Shown one piece after another: positions 9,759 to 19,666 of a stretch of DNA of 64,000 nt. Under the pieces are notes generated by a model that saw nothing but the letters and a program-made list of their open reading frames with translations, was not told where the DNA came from and searched no databases. Origin of the DNA: Hygrophila difformis (Eukaryota > Streptophyta > Magnoliopsida > Lamiales > Acanthaceae); contig JAOANR010000006.1 of the NCBI GenBank assembly GCA_030278955.1, positions 50,558,915-50,622,914 on the forward strand. The letters run 5' to 3'. Made by a program: the position numbers and the translations under genes. The stretch's first letter is position 1. Every line of letters starts with the position of its first letter.

Positions 9759-10268
9759 ATGTCAGGCAGAATTAGAATTGACAACTGGGAAGAAGTTCTG
9801 CAACCCCTTCTAGTGAACCTACATCCTCAAGGTGACGATGCGCGGCGTCTGGAAGTCCTACTCATGGACATTGATGTTACCTTGAAGTTTTCATTGAAAG
9901 GGAAGAGAACCCTGGAAAGAGCAATCGATTTCTTAACTAGGGTGTGCGAGGATTATCCATTCCTCGAAGCGGCAGTGGCCCATTATAGAGAGGCCGAGGA
10001 AGAGTTGAAGAAATCTGCTGCTGCTCTGAATCGTTTTGTTCAGATCATTGATTGGAAGGATAATGAACTGGGTCTCGACCTTGACCCTTATGCTACTCTT
10101 CTAGCCTCATCAATTGACAAAGACCTCAAGAAGATCACCACTTCCATAGAAAAGGGCGAGGCGAACAAGTTAGAATATCAGACTATTTGGGAAAAATTGC
10201 TGCGCCGACTGGACGACTTACTTGAGGAGGAGCCAACAATGAAGATGGGACCTGGGTCACATCATTAG
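9759..10268 (+). CDS. Antisense accessory protein A of the Tat element
   Basis: 169 residues, ATG to stop, on the strand opposite to gag-pol, between integrase and the polypurine tract. It is predicted all-alpha with charged, leucine-rich helices and coiled-coil character near residues 70-165. It is clearly paralogous to the next gene (10689-11198): both begin with an NW...LQP.LV..HP.GD segment, share LE.LL and GKRTL.R, and have a W.+LL..L...E.P ending. Tat elements such as Grande and Retand are known to carry antisense reading frames here, of unknown function. No catalytic motif, signal peptide or membrane segment is visible. A good TATA box lies just upstream. Function unknown; intactness of both copies suggests it matters to the element. 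Confidence 0.75.
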   Translation: MSGRIRIDNWEEVLQPLLVNLHPQGDDARRLEVLLMDIDVTLKFSLKGKRTLERAIDFLTRVCEDYPFLEAAVAHYREAEEELKKSAAALNRFVQIIDWKDNELGLDLDPYATLLASSIDKDLKKITTSIEKGEANKLEYQTIWEKLLRRLDDLLEEEPTMKMGPGSHH

Positions 10269-10688
10269 GCCTTTTTTTATGATTTTTTGTTTTTTTTTTT
10301 AGCAGCCGTAACTCGGCTTTTGGCAATAATGCTCCGTATTCATTTTGATTTATTATTTATTATGATGTTCCATTTAAGGAACATGTATGTAGCTATTTTT
10401 AGCTTTGAAGAATTCTTCACACAGAAATAAACAATTTTATTAATAAAACAAATCTTGGCTCAATCAAATTTACAATTTCATAAGCCACATACACTTCCAC
10501 TTGCAAACTAATATTGCGTTCCTAAGTTCACGCTTGACCATATTTTAGTCGGCCAGATAGTTAGGTTTTGAAGGAATTTCGGCACTTCTTGTTATATCTT
10601 CCCAATAAAAGGCGACTTATTTCCTCTAGCGGTATCATTCCACTTCAACATCTCCCACACTCAATACTTCGCCACTACTTTTACGGTA
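10269..10688. other. Spacer between the two antisense genes
   Basis: Starts with T-rich sequence after the stop of gene A, contains a short inverted repeat (ATGTTCC at 10365-10371 and GGAACAT at 10378-10384), AATAAA signals near 10428-10445 that could end transcript A, and a CAATAAAAGG TATA-like box near 10602 that could serve gene B. Confidence 0.5.
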
Positions 10689-11198
10689 ATGTCTACGATG
10701 CCACAAGCAGTTACCCCTAATAATTGGTTGGGGCAACTCCAACCATTCCTTGTGGGCAATCACCCTGATGGAGATAACGCAGATGACTTAGAAATCCTTC
10801 TTTCGGATATGGTTACCAGTTTGTCATTTTCCATCCGAGGGAAGAGGACTCTGGACCGATGTTTGGACTACTTGGAGCGGCTTCAACTAGACTATACTCG
10901 GGCAGTGGAGGACGTTGACAGATGCAACGAAGCTGAGCATCTGCTCTGTCGACAAAAACGTCAATTAGAGGACATCATAGGCTACCTTGATGAGCACGAA
11001 GATTTGGGCGTTCATCTACGGCCTTTCTTGGATTTTCAAAACACCCTCAGTGAAGTGCTCGAGGATCTCACCCAACAACGTCATACATACCAAAGCGAGG
11101 TTAAGGAATTCCAGACAAACTGGGAGGACTTGCTCCCGCAGCTTCAGGCTCTGACCGACGAACATCCTATTCCCAGGGTTGTTCGTCGGTTCCGTTGA
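10689..11198 (+). CDS. Antisense accessory protein B of the Tat element
   Basis: 169 residues, ATG to stop, same strand and exactly the same length as protein A at 9759-10268. Shared landmarks in the same order are NW..., LQPFLV..HPDGD, LEILLSD, FSIRGKRTLDR, DY near residue 65, LG-L-P near residue 115 and W-DLLPQL near residue 150. The pair therefore arose by duplication within the element, then diverged widely while both frames stayed open. It ends six bases from the convergent stop codon of pol (11205), so transcripts of gene B and pol must overlap at their 3' ends. No known domain recognised; function unknown. Confidence 0.75.
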   Translation: MSTMPQAVTPNNWLGQLQPFLVGNHPDGDNADDLEILLSDMVTSLSFSIRGKRTLDRCLDYLERLQLDYTRAVEDVDRCNEAEHLLCRQKRQLEDIIGYLDEHEDLGVHLRPFLDFQNTLSEVLEDLTQQRHTYQSEVKEFQTNWEDLLPQLQALTDEHPIPRVVRRFR

Positions 11199-11204
11199 TC
11201 GCCT

Positions 11205-14200
11205 TCATTCTGTATTCACTTCCCAATACGATGGGAAGTATTTTTTCAAATAACGAGCATTTATGCTCTCATGCTTTTGTTTTCCATCCTTGTTAATAAG
11301 TGCGAATGCTCCATTTCCAAGATCAGTTTGGATGATGTAAGGTCCTTCCCAATTGGGAGACCATTTCCCAAGATCGTCGTTTTTCTTTTGTAATGGCAAA
11401 ACAGTTTTCCAAACTAAATCACCAATATGAAATGGATTGGCTCTAACCCATTTATTGTAATACCGAGCCCTTCGTTGGGCTTCTCTTTCCATATTATCAA
11501 TTGCCTTTAATCGGTCAGAGCTAGTTTGTTCTAATTCCCTCATAAGCATAGTCTCATGGACATCACTCGGAATTGTCCCCACATTCATTGTACGACTATT
11601 GGGCACCGTGATTTCCATGGGCAGCACTGCATCTTGGCCATAAGTTAGCCTATATGGAGTGTATCCTGTGGCAGTACTTTTGGTATTTCGACAGGCCCAT
11701 AACGCCGTGGACAAATTCTCATGCCATTTCCTAGGCTTGTCCTCAATCATTTTCTTGATAATACTAATTAAAATTTTATTGGCCGATTCGGCCTGGCCAT
11801 TTGCTTGAGGATAGTAGGGGGATGAGTGGTAAAGCTTGATCTTAAATGAAGCTAAGTAATCAGTGAATTGCTCCCCAACAAACACTGTCCCCCTATCTGT
11901 GGTGATACTGTGAGGTATCCCATACCGATGAATAATATGTGAGTCGATGAAATCAATAACATCCTTCTGAGCTACTGATTTCAAAGGAATAGCCTCCACC
12001 CACTTAGTAAAATAATCTGCCGCTACGATAATGAACTTATGCCCTTTGCTTGAGAGCGGATGGATCATCCCTATGACGTCCATGGCCCAAGATTTAAAGG
12101 GCCATGGCTTGATCATATAATTCAAGTCACACACAGGGACGTGTCTGAGGTTGGCATGCCTCTGGCATGCTTCACATCCTTGGGCGTATTTAATACAATC
12201 CTCGTATATGGTGGGCCAATAGTATCCATACCTATGGATAGTCCATCGCATGTTCAGGCCTGCCCTATGAGCCCCGAAAATGCCCTCGTGGACCTCTGCC
12301 ATAACTTTCTTTGCTTCTCTTGGCCCTAAACATAACAAGAGAACATCTTCAACTGTTCGCTTATATAGATCTTCCCCAATAAGGATAAACCTTAAAGCCT
12401 TGGCCTTAAGTTTCTTATCGTCAGTCTGAGGATTTTTAAAATAAGCAATAATCTCTGATCTCCAGTCAGATGGCGGCAGTGCCATAGTGTCATTGCTTAG
12501 TGGAGGAAGTAGAGTTGCCCCCCCGGGTGCCACAGTATCGTTATTTGGTGGCGGAATGAGGGTTGCCCCCCCGGGTGCCACACTACCTAACTCATCAGGT
12601 ATGGGACTATCTACCTCCCTTAGGCTCCCCTCTACGCGAGATGTCCCATTCCCTTCGTGGGGCTCCTCACCCCTAAGCATGGGGGTTGTTAGTTCATTGA
12701 TCTCCCCTTTAGGGCGATACTTTGAGGCGAGCTGGGCCAAGCGATTGGCTTCTTCATTTTCGTCACGTGAGATTTGTTCGAACGTAACGTCTGCTATTTT
12801 AGCTAGTAAGTCATGAACCCGGTTTTGATATCCCATCAGGGTGGAATTCTTACAACCATAGGCCCCGAGCACTTGGTTGATAACTAATTGCGAATCTCCC
12901 TTAATAATCACGGCTTGGGCCTTCCTCATAATCAATGTTTCCAACCCTAAAATGAGGGCATCGTATTCTGCTGAATTATTAGTCATTGGTCCCAATTCTA
13001 TATAGACTTTAATCTTTTGTCGATTGGGACCATAAATACTAACTCCAGCCCCTGCTCGAGTATTAGTTGCAGAGCCATCGAAGTATAAGACCCATGGTGC
13101 TGTGCCTACACATTCAATTTCCAAATCCCATTCCTCATTGAGGTCGACGGAATGGTCGGCCAAGAATTCTGCCACCACTTGTCCCTTTATGGCTGTGATA
13201 GGAACGTGATTTAAGGAAAATGGGGTTAATTTCACCGCCCAATCCAATAATCGACCTTTCATTCGAGGTCTCTTAAGTAAAAATTTAATAATGTTGTGCT
13301 TAGTCACTACGTCAGTATCCCTAGGCAGGATATAGTGTTCGAGTTTTGTGCAAGCATACACCAAGGAGAAACATAGTTTCTCCACAAAATGATAATTCAA
13401 CTCGGGCCCTGCTAATGTTTTGCTCAGATAATATATGGCCCTTTCTTTTCCATCATTCCAATCTTGTGCCAATAAACAGCCAATGGCTACATCAGATGAA
13501 GCCAAATAAAGTTTTAGTCTTTTGTCTGGCCTAGGCGGTACAAGAACAGGAGGGTTGATGAGTGATGTCTTGATCACTTCTAGGGCTTCATCTTGCTCAG
13601 GACCCCATTCAATGTTAGGTCCTGTTTTTCCTTTAAGCAATTTTGTTAGAGGTTTCATTTTACCAGCAGCGTTGGCTATGAACCTTCTAAGGTAATTAAC
13701 CTTTCCCAATAAGCTTTGTACTTCTTTAATTGTTCGGGGTGGAGGAATGTTGATGATAGCCTTAGCTTTATTTGCATCAACCTCTATCCCTCGTTGATGA
13801 ATGAGAAAACCCAAGAAATTGCCAGCCGACACCCCAAAGGCACATTTCGTAGGGTTCATTTTAAGGTTATATTTCCTCATTCTGACAAATGCTTCCTCTA
13901 GGTCTACTAGATGTTGGCTAAACTCTGATGATTTGATGATTACATCATCAATATATACTTCCAAAGTTTTGCCAATTAAATCATGGAATATGGTGTTCAT
14001 TGCCCTTTGGTAGGTTGCTCCGGCATTTTTCAAACCGAAAGGCATTACCACCCACTCATATATTCCTATAGCTCCAGGACATCTGAATGCCGTCTTGGCA
14101 ATGTCCTCTTCAGCCAGGTTAATCTGATTATATCCAGCATAGCCGTCCATTAAGGATAGGATTTTATGGCCAACTGCTGCATCAATCAACATGTCAGCAA

Positions 14201-14771
14201 TGGGCATGGTATACTCGTCCTTGGGTGTGGCCAAGTTCAAGTCCCTAAAGTCTATACAGACTCTCATTTTACCATTCTTCTTGGTAACAGGGACGATATT
14301 AGACAGCCACTCGGCATATCTACAAGGCCGGATGAATTTGGCATCCAACAACTTTTTAATTTCTTCAGTAATCTTAGGCATCAATTCGGGGTTAAAACGT
14401 CTAGGAGCTTGTTTTACCGGTCGATAATTGGGCTTAATAGGGAGACGATGTTCTATTAGTTTCCTATCCAGCCCTGGCATATCAGTATAATCCCAAGCAA
14501 GGCAATCTTGATGTTTTGCCACTAATTGTGCCAATTCATCTTGTTGGTCTCTTTTCAGTAAACCACTGACCATTATTGGTCGTTGTTTCTCCTCATTGCC
14601 AATATTAAACTCAACCAATGGGTCCTGCGCATACACTGTTGGCTCAGGTTTCTCTAATAACTCTGGCCATTCATACACATATTTTTTAGATTCAGTCCCT
14701 TCTTGGCATGAATTTAAAGAAATAACTGGCAATGAATCGGAAATAATAACTTCATTAATCAGACTCGACAT
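11205..14771 (-). CDS. pol: Tat pol: reverse transcriptase, double RNase H, integrase
   Basis: The frame is open from 14777; the first ATG is 14771. RT spans about residues 85-330 with YIDD at 273-276. A first, gypsy-type RNase H follows (about 410-530), then an extra archaeal-type RNase H (about 560-690) starting at YFDGS with D565 and a KGDSQLV motif; this double arrangement marks the Tat lineage. Integrase follows a zinc-binding H-H-C-C segment (GAHRAG, then CEACQRH), with catalytic D898, D959 and E995 spaced as D,D35E. No chromodomain. Uninterrupted over 1188 codons, so it looks enzymatically intact. It is in a different frame from the gag-protease frame upstream, separated by about 60 bp. 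Confidence 0.93.
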   Translation of the reverse strand: MSSLINEVIISDSLPVISLNSCQEGTESKKYVYEWPELLEKPEPTVYAQDPLVEFNIGNEEKQRPIMVSGLLKRDQQDELAQLVAKHQDCLAWDYTDMPGLDRKLIEHRLPIKPNYRPVKQAPRRFNPELMPKITEEIKKLLDAKFIRPCRYAEWLSNIVPVTKKNGKMRVCIDFRDLNLATPKDEYTMPIADMLIDAAVGHKILSLMDGYAGYNQINLAEEDIAKTAFRCPGAIGIYEWVVMPFGLKNAGATYQRAMNTIFHDLIGKTLEVYIDDVIIKSSEFSQHLVDLEEAFVRMRKYNLKMNPTKCAFGVSAGNFLGFLIHQRGIEVDANKAKAIINIPPPRTIKEVQSLLGKVNYLRRFIANAAGKMKPLTKLLKGKTGPNIEWGPEQDEALEVIKTSLINPPVLVPPRPDKRLKLYLASSDVAIGCLLAQDWNDGKERAIYYLSKTLAGPELNYHFVEKLCFSLVYACTKLEHYILPRDTDVVTKHNIIKFLLKRPRMKGRLLDWAVKLTPFSLNHVPITAIKGQVVAEFLADHSVDLNEEWDLEIECVGTAPWVLYFDGSATNTRAGAGVSIYGPNRQKIKVYIELGPMTNNSAEYDALILGLETLIMRKAQAVIIKGDSQLVINQVLGAYGCKNSTLMGYQNRVHDLLAKIADVTFEQISRDENEEANRLAQLASKYRPKGEINELTTPMLRGEEPHEGNGTSRVEGSLREVDSPIPDELGSVAPGGATLIPPPNNDTVAPGGATLLPPLSNDTMALPPSDWRSEIIAYFKNPQTDDKKLKAKALRFILIGEDLYKRTVEDVLLLCLGPREAKKVMAEVHEGIFGAHRAGLNMRWTIHRYGYYWPTIYEDCIKYAQGCEACQRHANLRHVPVCDLNYMIKPWPFKSWAMDVIGMIHPLSSKGHKFIIVAADYFTKWVEAIPLKSVAQKDVIDFIDSHIIHRYGIPHSITTDRGTVFVGEQFTDYLASFKIKLYHSSPYYPQANGQAESANKILISIIKKMIEDKPRKWHENLSTALWACRNTKSTATGYTPYRLTYGQDAVLPMEITVPNSRTMNVGTIPSDVHETMLMRELEQTSSDRLKAIDNMEREAQRRARYYNKWVRANPFHIGDLVWKTVLPLQKKNDDLGKWSPNWEGPYIIQTDLGNGAFALINKDGKQKHESINARYLKKYFPSYWEVNTE

Positions 14772-14833
14772 ATACAATTATTTTCGCAGAAATTAATATT
14801 TCTGGCTATCGAGCCACTTACAGATCATACTAA

Positions 14834-16552
14834 CTAATAGAAAACATACCCCTGCCTTGTTAACTTGCAGTTAGGCATGGGGCATGCACTGACGATACCA
14901 CTCATGCTAATTGGTGGTATAGCAGATTCATAGAGTACGGCATCGCTTGTGCTGTTGCCGATGTATCCCTGAAATGGATTCTGATGAGCATTGACGGTGA
15001 TCACTTCTGAGCCCTCCCAGAACAAGAGTTTTTGGTGTAGGGTGGAGGGGACGCATTTAGCAGTATGAATCCAATCACGACCAAGTAGTGCCGAATACGT
15101 GGTGGGGGTATCCACTACGAACAGAACAGTTGATACGACCTTGGGCCCGACGCCAATTTGTGCAGTCAGCATGCCCAATGGTTTGGTAGTGTGCCCATTG
15201 AACCCTGCCAACTCTAAATCAGCTTCCACTAGGTCCTCTTTGGTCTTCCCGATCTTCTTGAGCGTGGTAAGTGGTATGATGTTGTAAACCGCCCCATTGT
15301 CCACGAACACCCTGTTGAACCTTCTCCCGTTGATGTGGGCTTGGACGTACAATGGCTTGAGATGTCGTGGAGCATCTATGGGTAGTGGTTCAAAGATTAT
15401 GGGAGGAAAGTCCTCACACATTACCTCTGGCTCTTCATCATCATATGCGGCATGGATGTAAGCCCACACAGGTTCTTCTAAAGACTTGACACTGGCATTG
15501 TCCTGTTCAACCTCTGGTACATTAACCTGTGCCATGTTAATGGTCATTGCCACGACTGTATCATCTTTAGATGCCTCATTTTCCTGCATCAATGCATTTG
15601 GTGCGGATTCGTCGCATTTCTGTTTTTTGGGCGACTCGTGGTCTTCATGCGTGACAATATTTCCAGTCTGCCCCTCATCGACCATTAAGGCATCTAATTC
15701 CTCTGGAGTAAAATCCCCAAATTGTGTTTGGGCGAGGTCGTCCTCCAAATCGTATGGGACTTTCTTCACCTTTTGGCAATATGCACACTGGAGGCCTTCT
15801 GTCACCCATGCCCCTTCTTTAAGTTCATCCGAAGGATTAGAGGCAGTAGCATCAGCCGTTTGAGGTTCGGCTTGGACACCCGCCTTATCAGAGTTATCTA
15901 ACAAAGTAGATTTGCCATGGTTGACAGCAATTTCCTTTCCGTCTGCATCTCTCTCCTTGCGACATGGGCCATTTAGGCCCCACATTGACAAAGGGGTCTT
16001 TGTAGGGAGTATAGGAGCACTTATCGTCGAACTACTGCTACCCCTATGGGTTGTCGCATACTGCCTTTTGGCCCTGCGTATCTGTGTCCGCGTCATTCCT
16101 GGGAACCTGGGATCTACATCCACTGGAGGAGGAGGGGCATTGTTTATCCATGTATTGTTGTAGGCCATAGGTGGCCTTCGTGTGGGCTTTTTCCAAACCA
16201 TTGCTCCATTAATGATTTGAACCTCGTAGGTTCCATCAGGGTATGTCCACGTCTGTGCAATTGGTCCACGATGTGGCTGGAGGGTAGGTGGAGTCCGGCT
16301 CCTGGTATATCTATGTGACCAACCGTATCTTCCCCTGCCTCCTTCATCGGAACGACCACGATCGTGCCACCTAGATGGCCCATGGTATTGCCGAACATTT
16401 CGCTCATCACCACTGGGGTTTCTCCCTACCACATTATTTAGTGGTGGAAACCGTCTGGTGTACCCTGAAGGATGTGTATGACTCTCACCCTGTTGTGGGC
16501 GAGCCTGTTTAGTGCCTGATGGCCCTTGTTCAGGCCTGGCAGCTTCAGATGG
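14834..16552 (-). CDS. Tat gag-pro, downstream part with aspartic protease
   Basis: This frame continues directly from gag past a single in-frame TGA at 16553-16555 and remains open to 14834. The first roughly 150 residues are basic and low in complexity (R, G, H, P). The protease lies in the C-terminal third: VFVDNGA holds the catalytic Asp (DNG instead of DSG or DTG) and ALLGRDWI is the second conserved strand. A C-x2-C pair sits in CAYCQKV. The best start within the open stretch is unclear (no good ATG at its head), which favours expression by read-through of gag, or a recent nonsense change. The pol frame starts about 60 bp beyond its stop. Confidence 0.8.
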   Translation of the reverse strand, partial: PSEAARPEQGPSGTKQARPQQGESHTHPSGYTRRFPPLNNVVGRNPSGDERNVRQYHGPSRWHDRGRSDEGGRGRYGWSHRYTRSRTPPTLQPHRGPIAQTWTYPDGTYEVQIINGAMVWKKPTRRPPMAYNNTWINNAPPPPVDVDPRFPGMTRTQIRRAKRQYATTHRGSSSSTISAPILPTKTPLSMWGLNGPCRKERDADGKEIAVNHGKSTLLDNSDKAGVQAEPQTADATASNPSDELKEGAWVTEGLQCAYCQKVKKVPYDLEDDLAQTQFGDFTPEELDALMVDEGQTGNIVTHEDHESPKKQKCDESAPNALMQENEASKDDTVVAMTINMAQVNVPEVEQDNASVKSLEEPVWAYIHAAYDDEEPEVMCEDFPPIIFEPLPIDAPRHLKPLYVQAHINGRRFNRVFVDNGAVYNIIPLTTLKKIGKTKEDLVEADLELAGFNGHTTKPLGMLTAQIGVGPKVVSTVLFVVDTPTTYSALLGRDWIHTAKCVPSTLHQKLLFWEGSEVITVNAHQNPFQGYIGNSTSDAVLYESAIPPISMSGIVSACPMPNCKLTRQGYVFY

Positions 16553-18364
16553 TCATGCTTGCACCATCGCTGTGGTGATTGGCGGAAAAGGTTCTTCGTC
16601 CACTCCCATCTGAAAAAACTTCAACCGACCAGTACGCAAGGCCTTGTTGATTTCTAGTTTGAAGTGACGACACTGGGATGTCGTGTGGGTAAAGGAATTA
16701 TGCATTTTGCAATAATTCCGACCCTTAACTTCTTCGGCGGTGGCCAATTGTTGGCCTTTCGGTAGTCTCAATTGCCCTTCTTTCAAGAGGATATCAAAGA
16801 TCTCGTCTGCCTTGCTAACATCGAAAAGTGGTTCTTCATCAGCCCCCGTTTTTTGGGGCATTTTACCACTAGCTACAATCCTCCTGGCGGCGTTAGGTTG
16901 CAACTTAGGGCAAGGGAACGGTTTCCCTTTCACTAACTCCGCCACCGCCTGCTCAGCAACTTCTCCACCGTTGAGAACCTCCATACATGCAACCTCACTA
17001 TCAATCTCCATATCTGAGTATTCGTACTCGTTTGCCTCTACGCTAGTTATAGGACGATATTTCTTGGGATTAGCCACAGATCCTTCGTCCTTAAATAGAG
17101 TTTCGAGGCGAATGGCTTTGGAAGCCAATGCGGAGAGGTCTGGGATATCGTGGGCAGTTAGTTGTGCCCTATACGTGGGAGCCATATTTCTGACCACTAT
17201 CTTGGTCAATTCAGCATCACTCAAAGCGGTTGAGCAGCGAGACTTTAACCGCCTCACACGTTCTATGAACGCAATTACGGACTCTTTTGGCAGTTGTTTG
17301 GCATCCACTATGTCAGTAACTGACACTGTTGGTACGGGATTGAAGAAACGTGTGTGGAATGCTGCCTCCATGTCCTCCCACGTCCTAAAGTGTCCCGGAG
17401 GGAGGTTAGCAAACCACGAAAATGCGGTTTTGGTTAAGGATAAGGAAAACAATTGCATTTTATAATATGGATTACGGGCATTTTCCCCGAGCTGGGCAGT
17501 AAATCGCCCTATGTGCTCTATAGTGGATGCATCATCTTCACCAGAAAATGTCGAGAAGTCAGGGACCCTGAATCCTCGAGGAAGTGGGTAGTCACGCGTT
17601 ATAGCCTCTGGGTAAGGCTTTTGATATGCCATTCGACCGGTTGGCCTTACAGTGAAGCCAAATTGATCTCGTAACATATCTGCTAAAATATCAGGATCGA
17701 TGGCAGGGCCTTGTGGAGGGGCTGGCATATTAGGGTTGGGATTGTAGCCATCAACAGGCATCCCTAGGTTTTGGGGAGTATGTACCATGGGAGGTGCGTA
17801 ATGGTTGTTGGGACCCGACGGATTAGCCATAGGTGGCCTCCATGGTTCCTGATGTCCACCTAGCTCTCCCATTGGTCGGATTGGAGATGTATCCACTGGA
17901 TAATTCTCCACATTGGTAGGGACAAAAGCAGGTTGTCCTCCCAATGGGATATTGTTGGGATACGTCGCCGCCGGCCGCTTGCCCCTGTTGTTACTGGCTT
18001 CCGGCCTATCATAGTTCTGTGATTGCACCTCTCCCATGCCAAAAGTTGGCAAAACCGGGAGTGGAGTGAGCATCTGGCCTTGCCCTAAGGGTAGGCCATT
18101 TGTTGTTCTAGGTGGGAAGTTGCCCATGTTGGCCGCAGACGGCCCTTGAGCAAAAAATCCCTGAGGTGAGGCTTGTGCGGATAACTCATTCCGCATAGCC
18201 GCCAAACGGTTGTCCAATAGTTCTGTAAATTGATTCATCAGATTTGGTATTAAGTCCATTGGTACAACATTTGCACTGGCAGTATTATGCCCTGTCGTGG
18301 GCGGCACAGGTGGTGGCGGGATTCCGCCAGTAGTAGTGCTAGTGGATGTTCTTGGCATGGACAT
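16553..18364 (-). CDS. gag: Tat gag (capsid-nucleocapsid) protein
   Basis: 603 residues from ATG 18364; the frame is open upstream to 18418 without another ATG. The N-terminal third is proline- and asparagine-rich and disordered. The retrotransposon gag domain covers about residues 265-430 (ILADMLRDQFG, RGFRVPDFSTFSG, HIGRF, W.NLPPGHF.TWEDM). A Tat-type C-x2-H...H...C zinc element follows near residue 565 (YCKMHN...TTSQC). It would form the particle and package RNA. The domain is clearly homologous to the gag of the element at 53414-57964. It ends in TGA with C as the next base, a context in which plant read-through is possible. Confidence 0.9.
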   Translation of the reverse strand: MSMPRTSTSTTTGGIPPPPVPPTTGHNTASANVVPMDLIPNLMNQFTELLDNRLAAMRNELSAQASPQGFFAQGPSAANMGNFPPRTTNGLPLGQGQMLTPLPVLPTFGMGEVQSQNYDRPEASNNRGKRPAATYPNNIPLGGQPAFVPTNVENYPVDTSPIRPMGELGGHQEPWRPPMANPSGPNNHYAPPMVHTPQNLGMPVDGYNPNPNMPAPPQGPAIDPDILADMLRDQFGFTVRPTGRMAYQKPYPEAITRDYPLPRGFRVPDFSTFSGEDDASTIEHIGRFTAQLGENARNPYYKMQLFSLSLTKTAFSWFANLPPGHFRTWEDMEAAFHTRFFNPVPTVSVTDIVDAKQLPKESVIAFIERVRRLKSRCSTALSDAELTKIVVRNMAPTYRAQLTAHDIPDLSALASKAIRLETLFKDEGSVANPKKYRPITSVEANEYEYSDMEIDSEVACMEVLNGGEVAEQAVAELVKGKPFPCPKLQPNAARRIVASGKMPQKTGADEEPLFDVSKADEIFDILLKEGQLRLPKGQQLATAEEVKGRNYCKMHNSFTHTTSQCRHFKLEINKALRTGRLKFFQMGVDEEPFPPITTAMVQA

Positions 18365-18454
18365 ATTTATCCGGGATATCACTCGTGATCTTAACACCAA
18401 GCTATCCAAACTTTCCAAATTTGATAATTGATCTATGGTAGACGTTTCAATCGT

Positions 18455-18472
18455 CTCCCACTGTGGTCGCCA
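18455..18472 (-). other. Primer-binding site of the Tat element
   Basis: Minus-strand TGGCGACCACAGTGGGAG lies three bases inside the 5' LTR end. It resembles the TGGCGAC-starting sites of other Tat elements that use tRNA-Arg, but I have not identified the tRNA. Confidence 0.7.
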
Positions 18473-18475
18473 AAT

Positions 18476-19666
18476 TGTTATCGCTGGGATGCGACGAACA
18501 ATAAATAGTAAGCCTTTGCAGGCTAAGACGGCTGAATCTGAATAAATTCTACCGTAAGATTGCGCCTTTCAATAACTAAAAACAATGAACAAGAATGGAT
18601 TTCTTGCCCACTGCGAATTACAAGAACTAGCTATTACAACTACGAAAGAAACTACGGAAACTAAAGCTACGAACTAAGAAAAAGATAAAAACTCCTGTGG
18701 AGTGTTGAGTTGTGTGTTGATGCCTTTCTATTCTGCAGTGAGGTTGTATTTATAGATGTTTTGTGTAACCGCTTCCCCTAGCACGACGTCTGTGGAAATA
18801 ACTGCTCCATCCAATGACTTGCCTTCGCTTTCTCTTCCACATTCGTCTGACTTGCCTGGTGTCTCCTTTGTGGCTTGATTGGTCTCGTGTCATTCCAAGG
18901 CCCGAAGCTAAGTGTGACATGACCTTTAGTTGATTATGGCTCGTCTTGCATATTGGGCGGTTGCACATCCTCTAGGGCATATCTAGGGGATGGTCCCTTG
19001 GTCGAACACTACAGCCCCTTGGTCGACCATGGACCCTTCCATGGGGTGTGGGCATGTTCCACCGCTGTCCAGGCTTCCGGTAGATTGTATAACCCCTTTC
19101 AGGCCATTCCGGGCCCATTCGGAGCGCTTAGACACTAAAAAGAAGGACCTTTCCCCATGGGACTCCTCTTGGTCGACCACTACAGCCCCTTGGTCGACCA
19201 TGGACCCTTCCATGGGGTGTGGGCATGTTCCACCGCTGTCCAGGCTTCCGGTAGATTGTATAACCCCTTTCAGGCCATTCCGGGCCCATTCGGAGCGCTT
19301 AAACATTGAAAAGGAAGACCTTTCCCCTGGAACTCCTCTTGGTCGACCACTCCAGCCCTTTGGTCGACCATGGACCCCTCCATGGGGTGTGGGCATGTCC
19401 CTCCCCCTGTCCAGACTTCCGGTAGGCCGTATAACCCCTTTCTGGCCATTCCGGGCCCATTCGAAGCACTTATACACTAAATAGAAGGACCTTTCCCCAT
19501 GGGACTCCTCTTGGTCGACCACTATAGCCCCTTGGTCGACCATGGACCCTTCCATGGGGTGTGGGCATGTCCCTTCCCCTGTCCAGGCTTCCGGTAGGTC
19601 GTATCACCCCTTTCAGGCCATTCCGGGCCCATTCGGAGCACTTAAACACTAAACAGAAGGACCTTT
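18476..19666 (-). repeat. 5' LTR of the Tat element, first part
   Basis: Colinear with 7522-8712 at a constant offset of 10954 bp. It includes four 171-bp units (about 18994-19666) and is broken at CCTTT, the target site of the nested Tekay element. It resumes at 27156. Confidence 0.92.
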
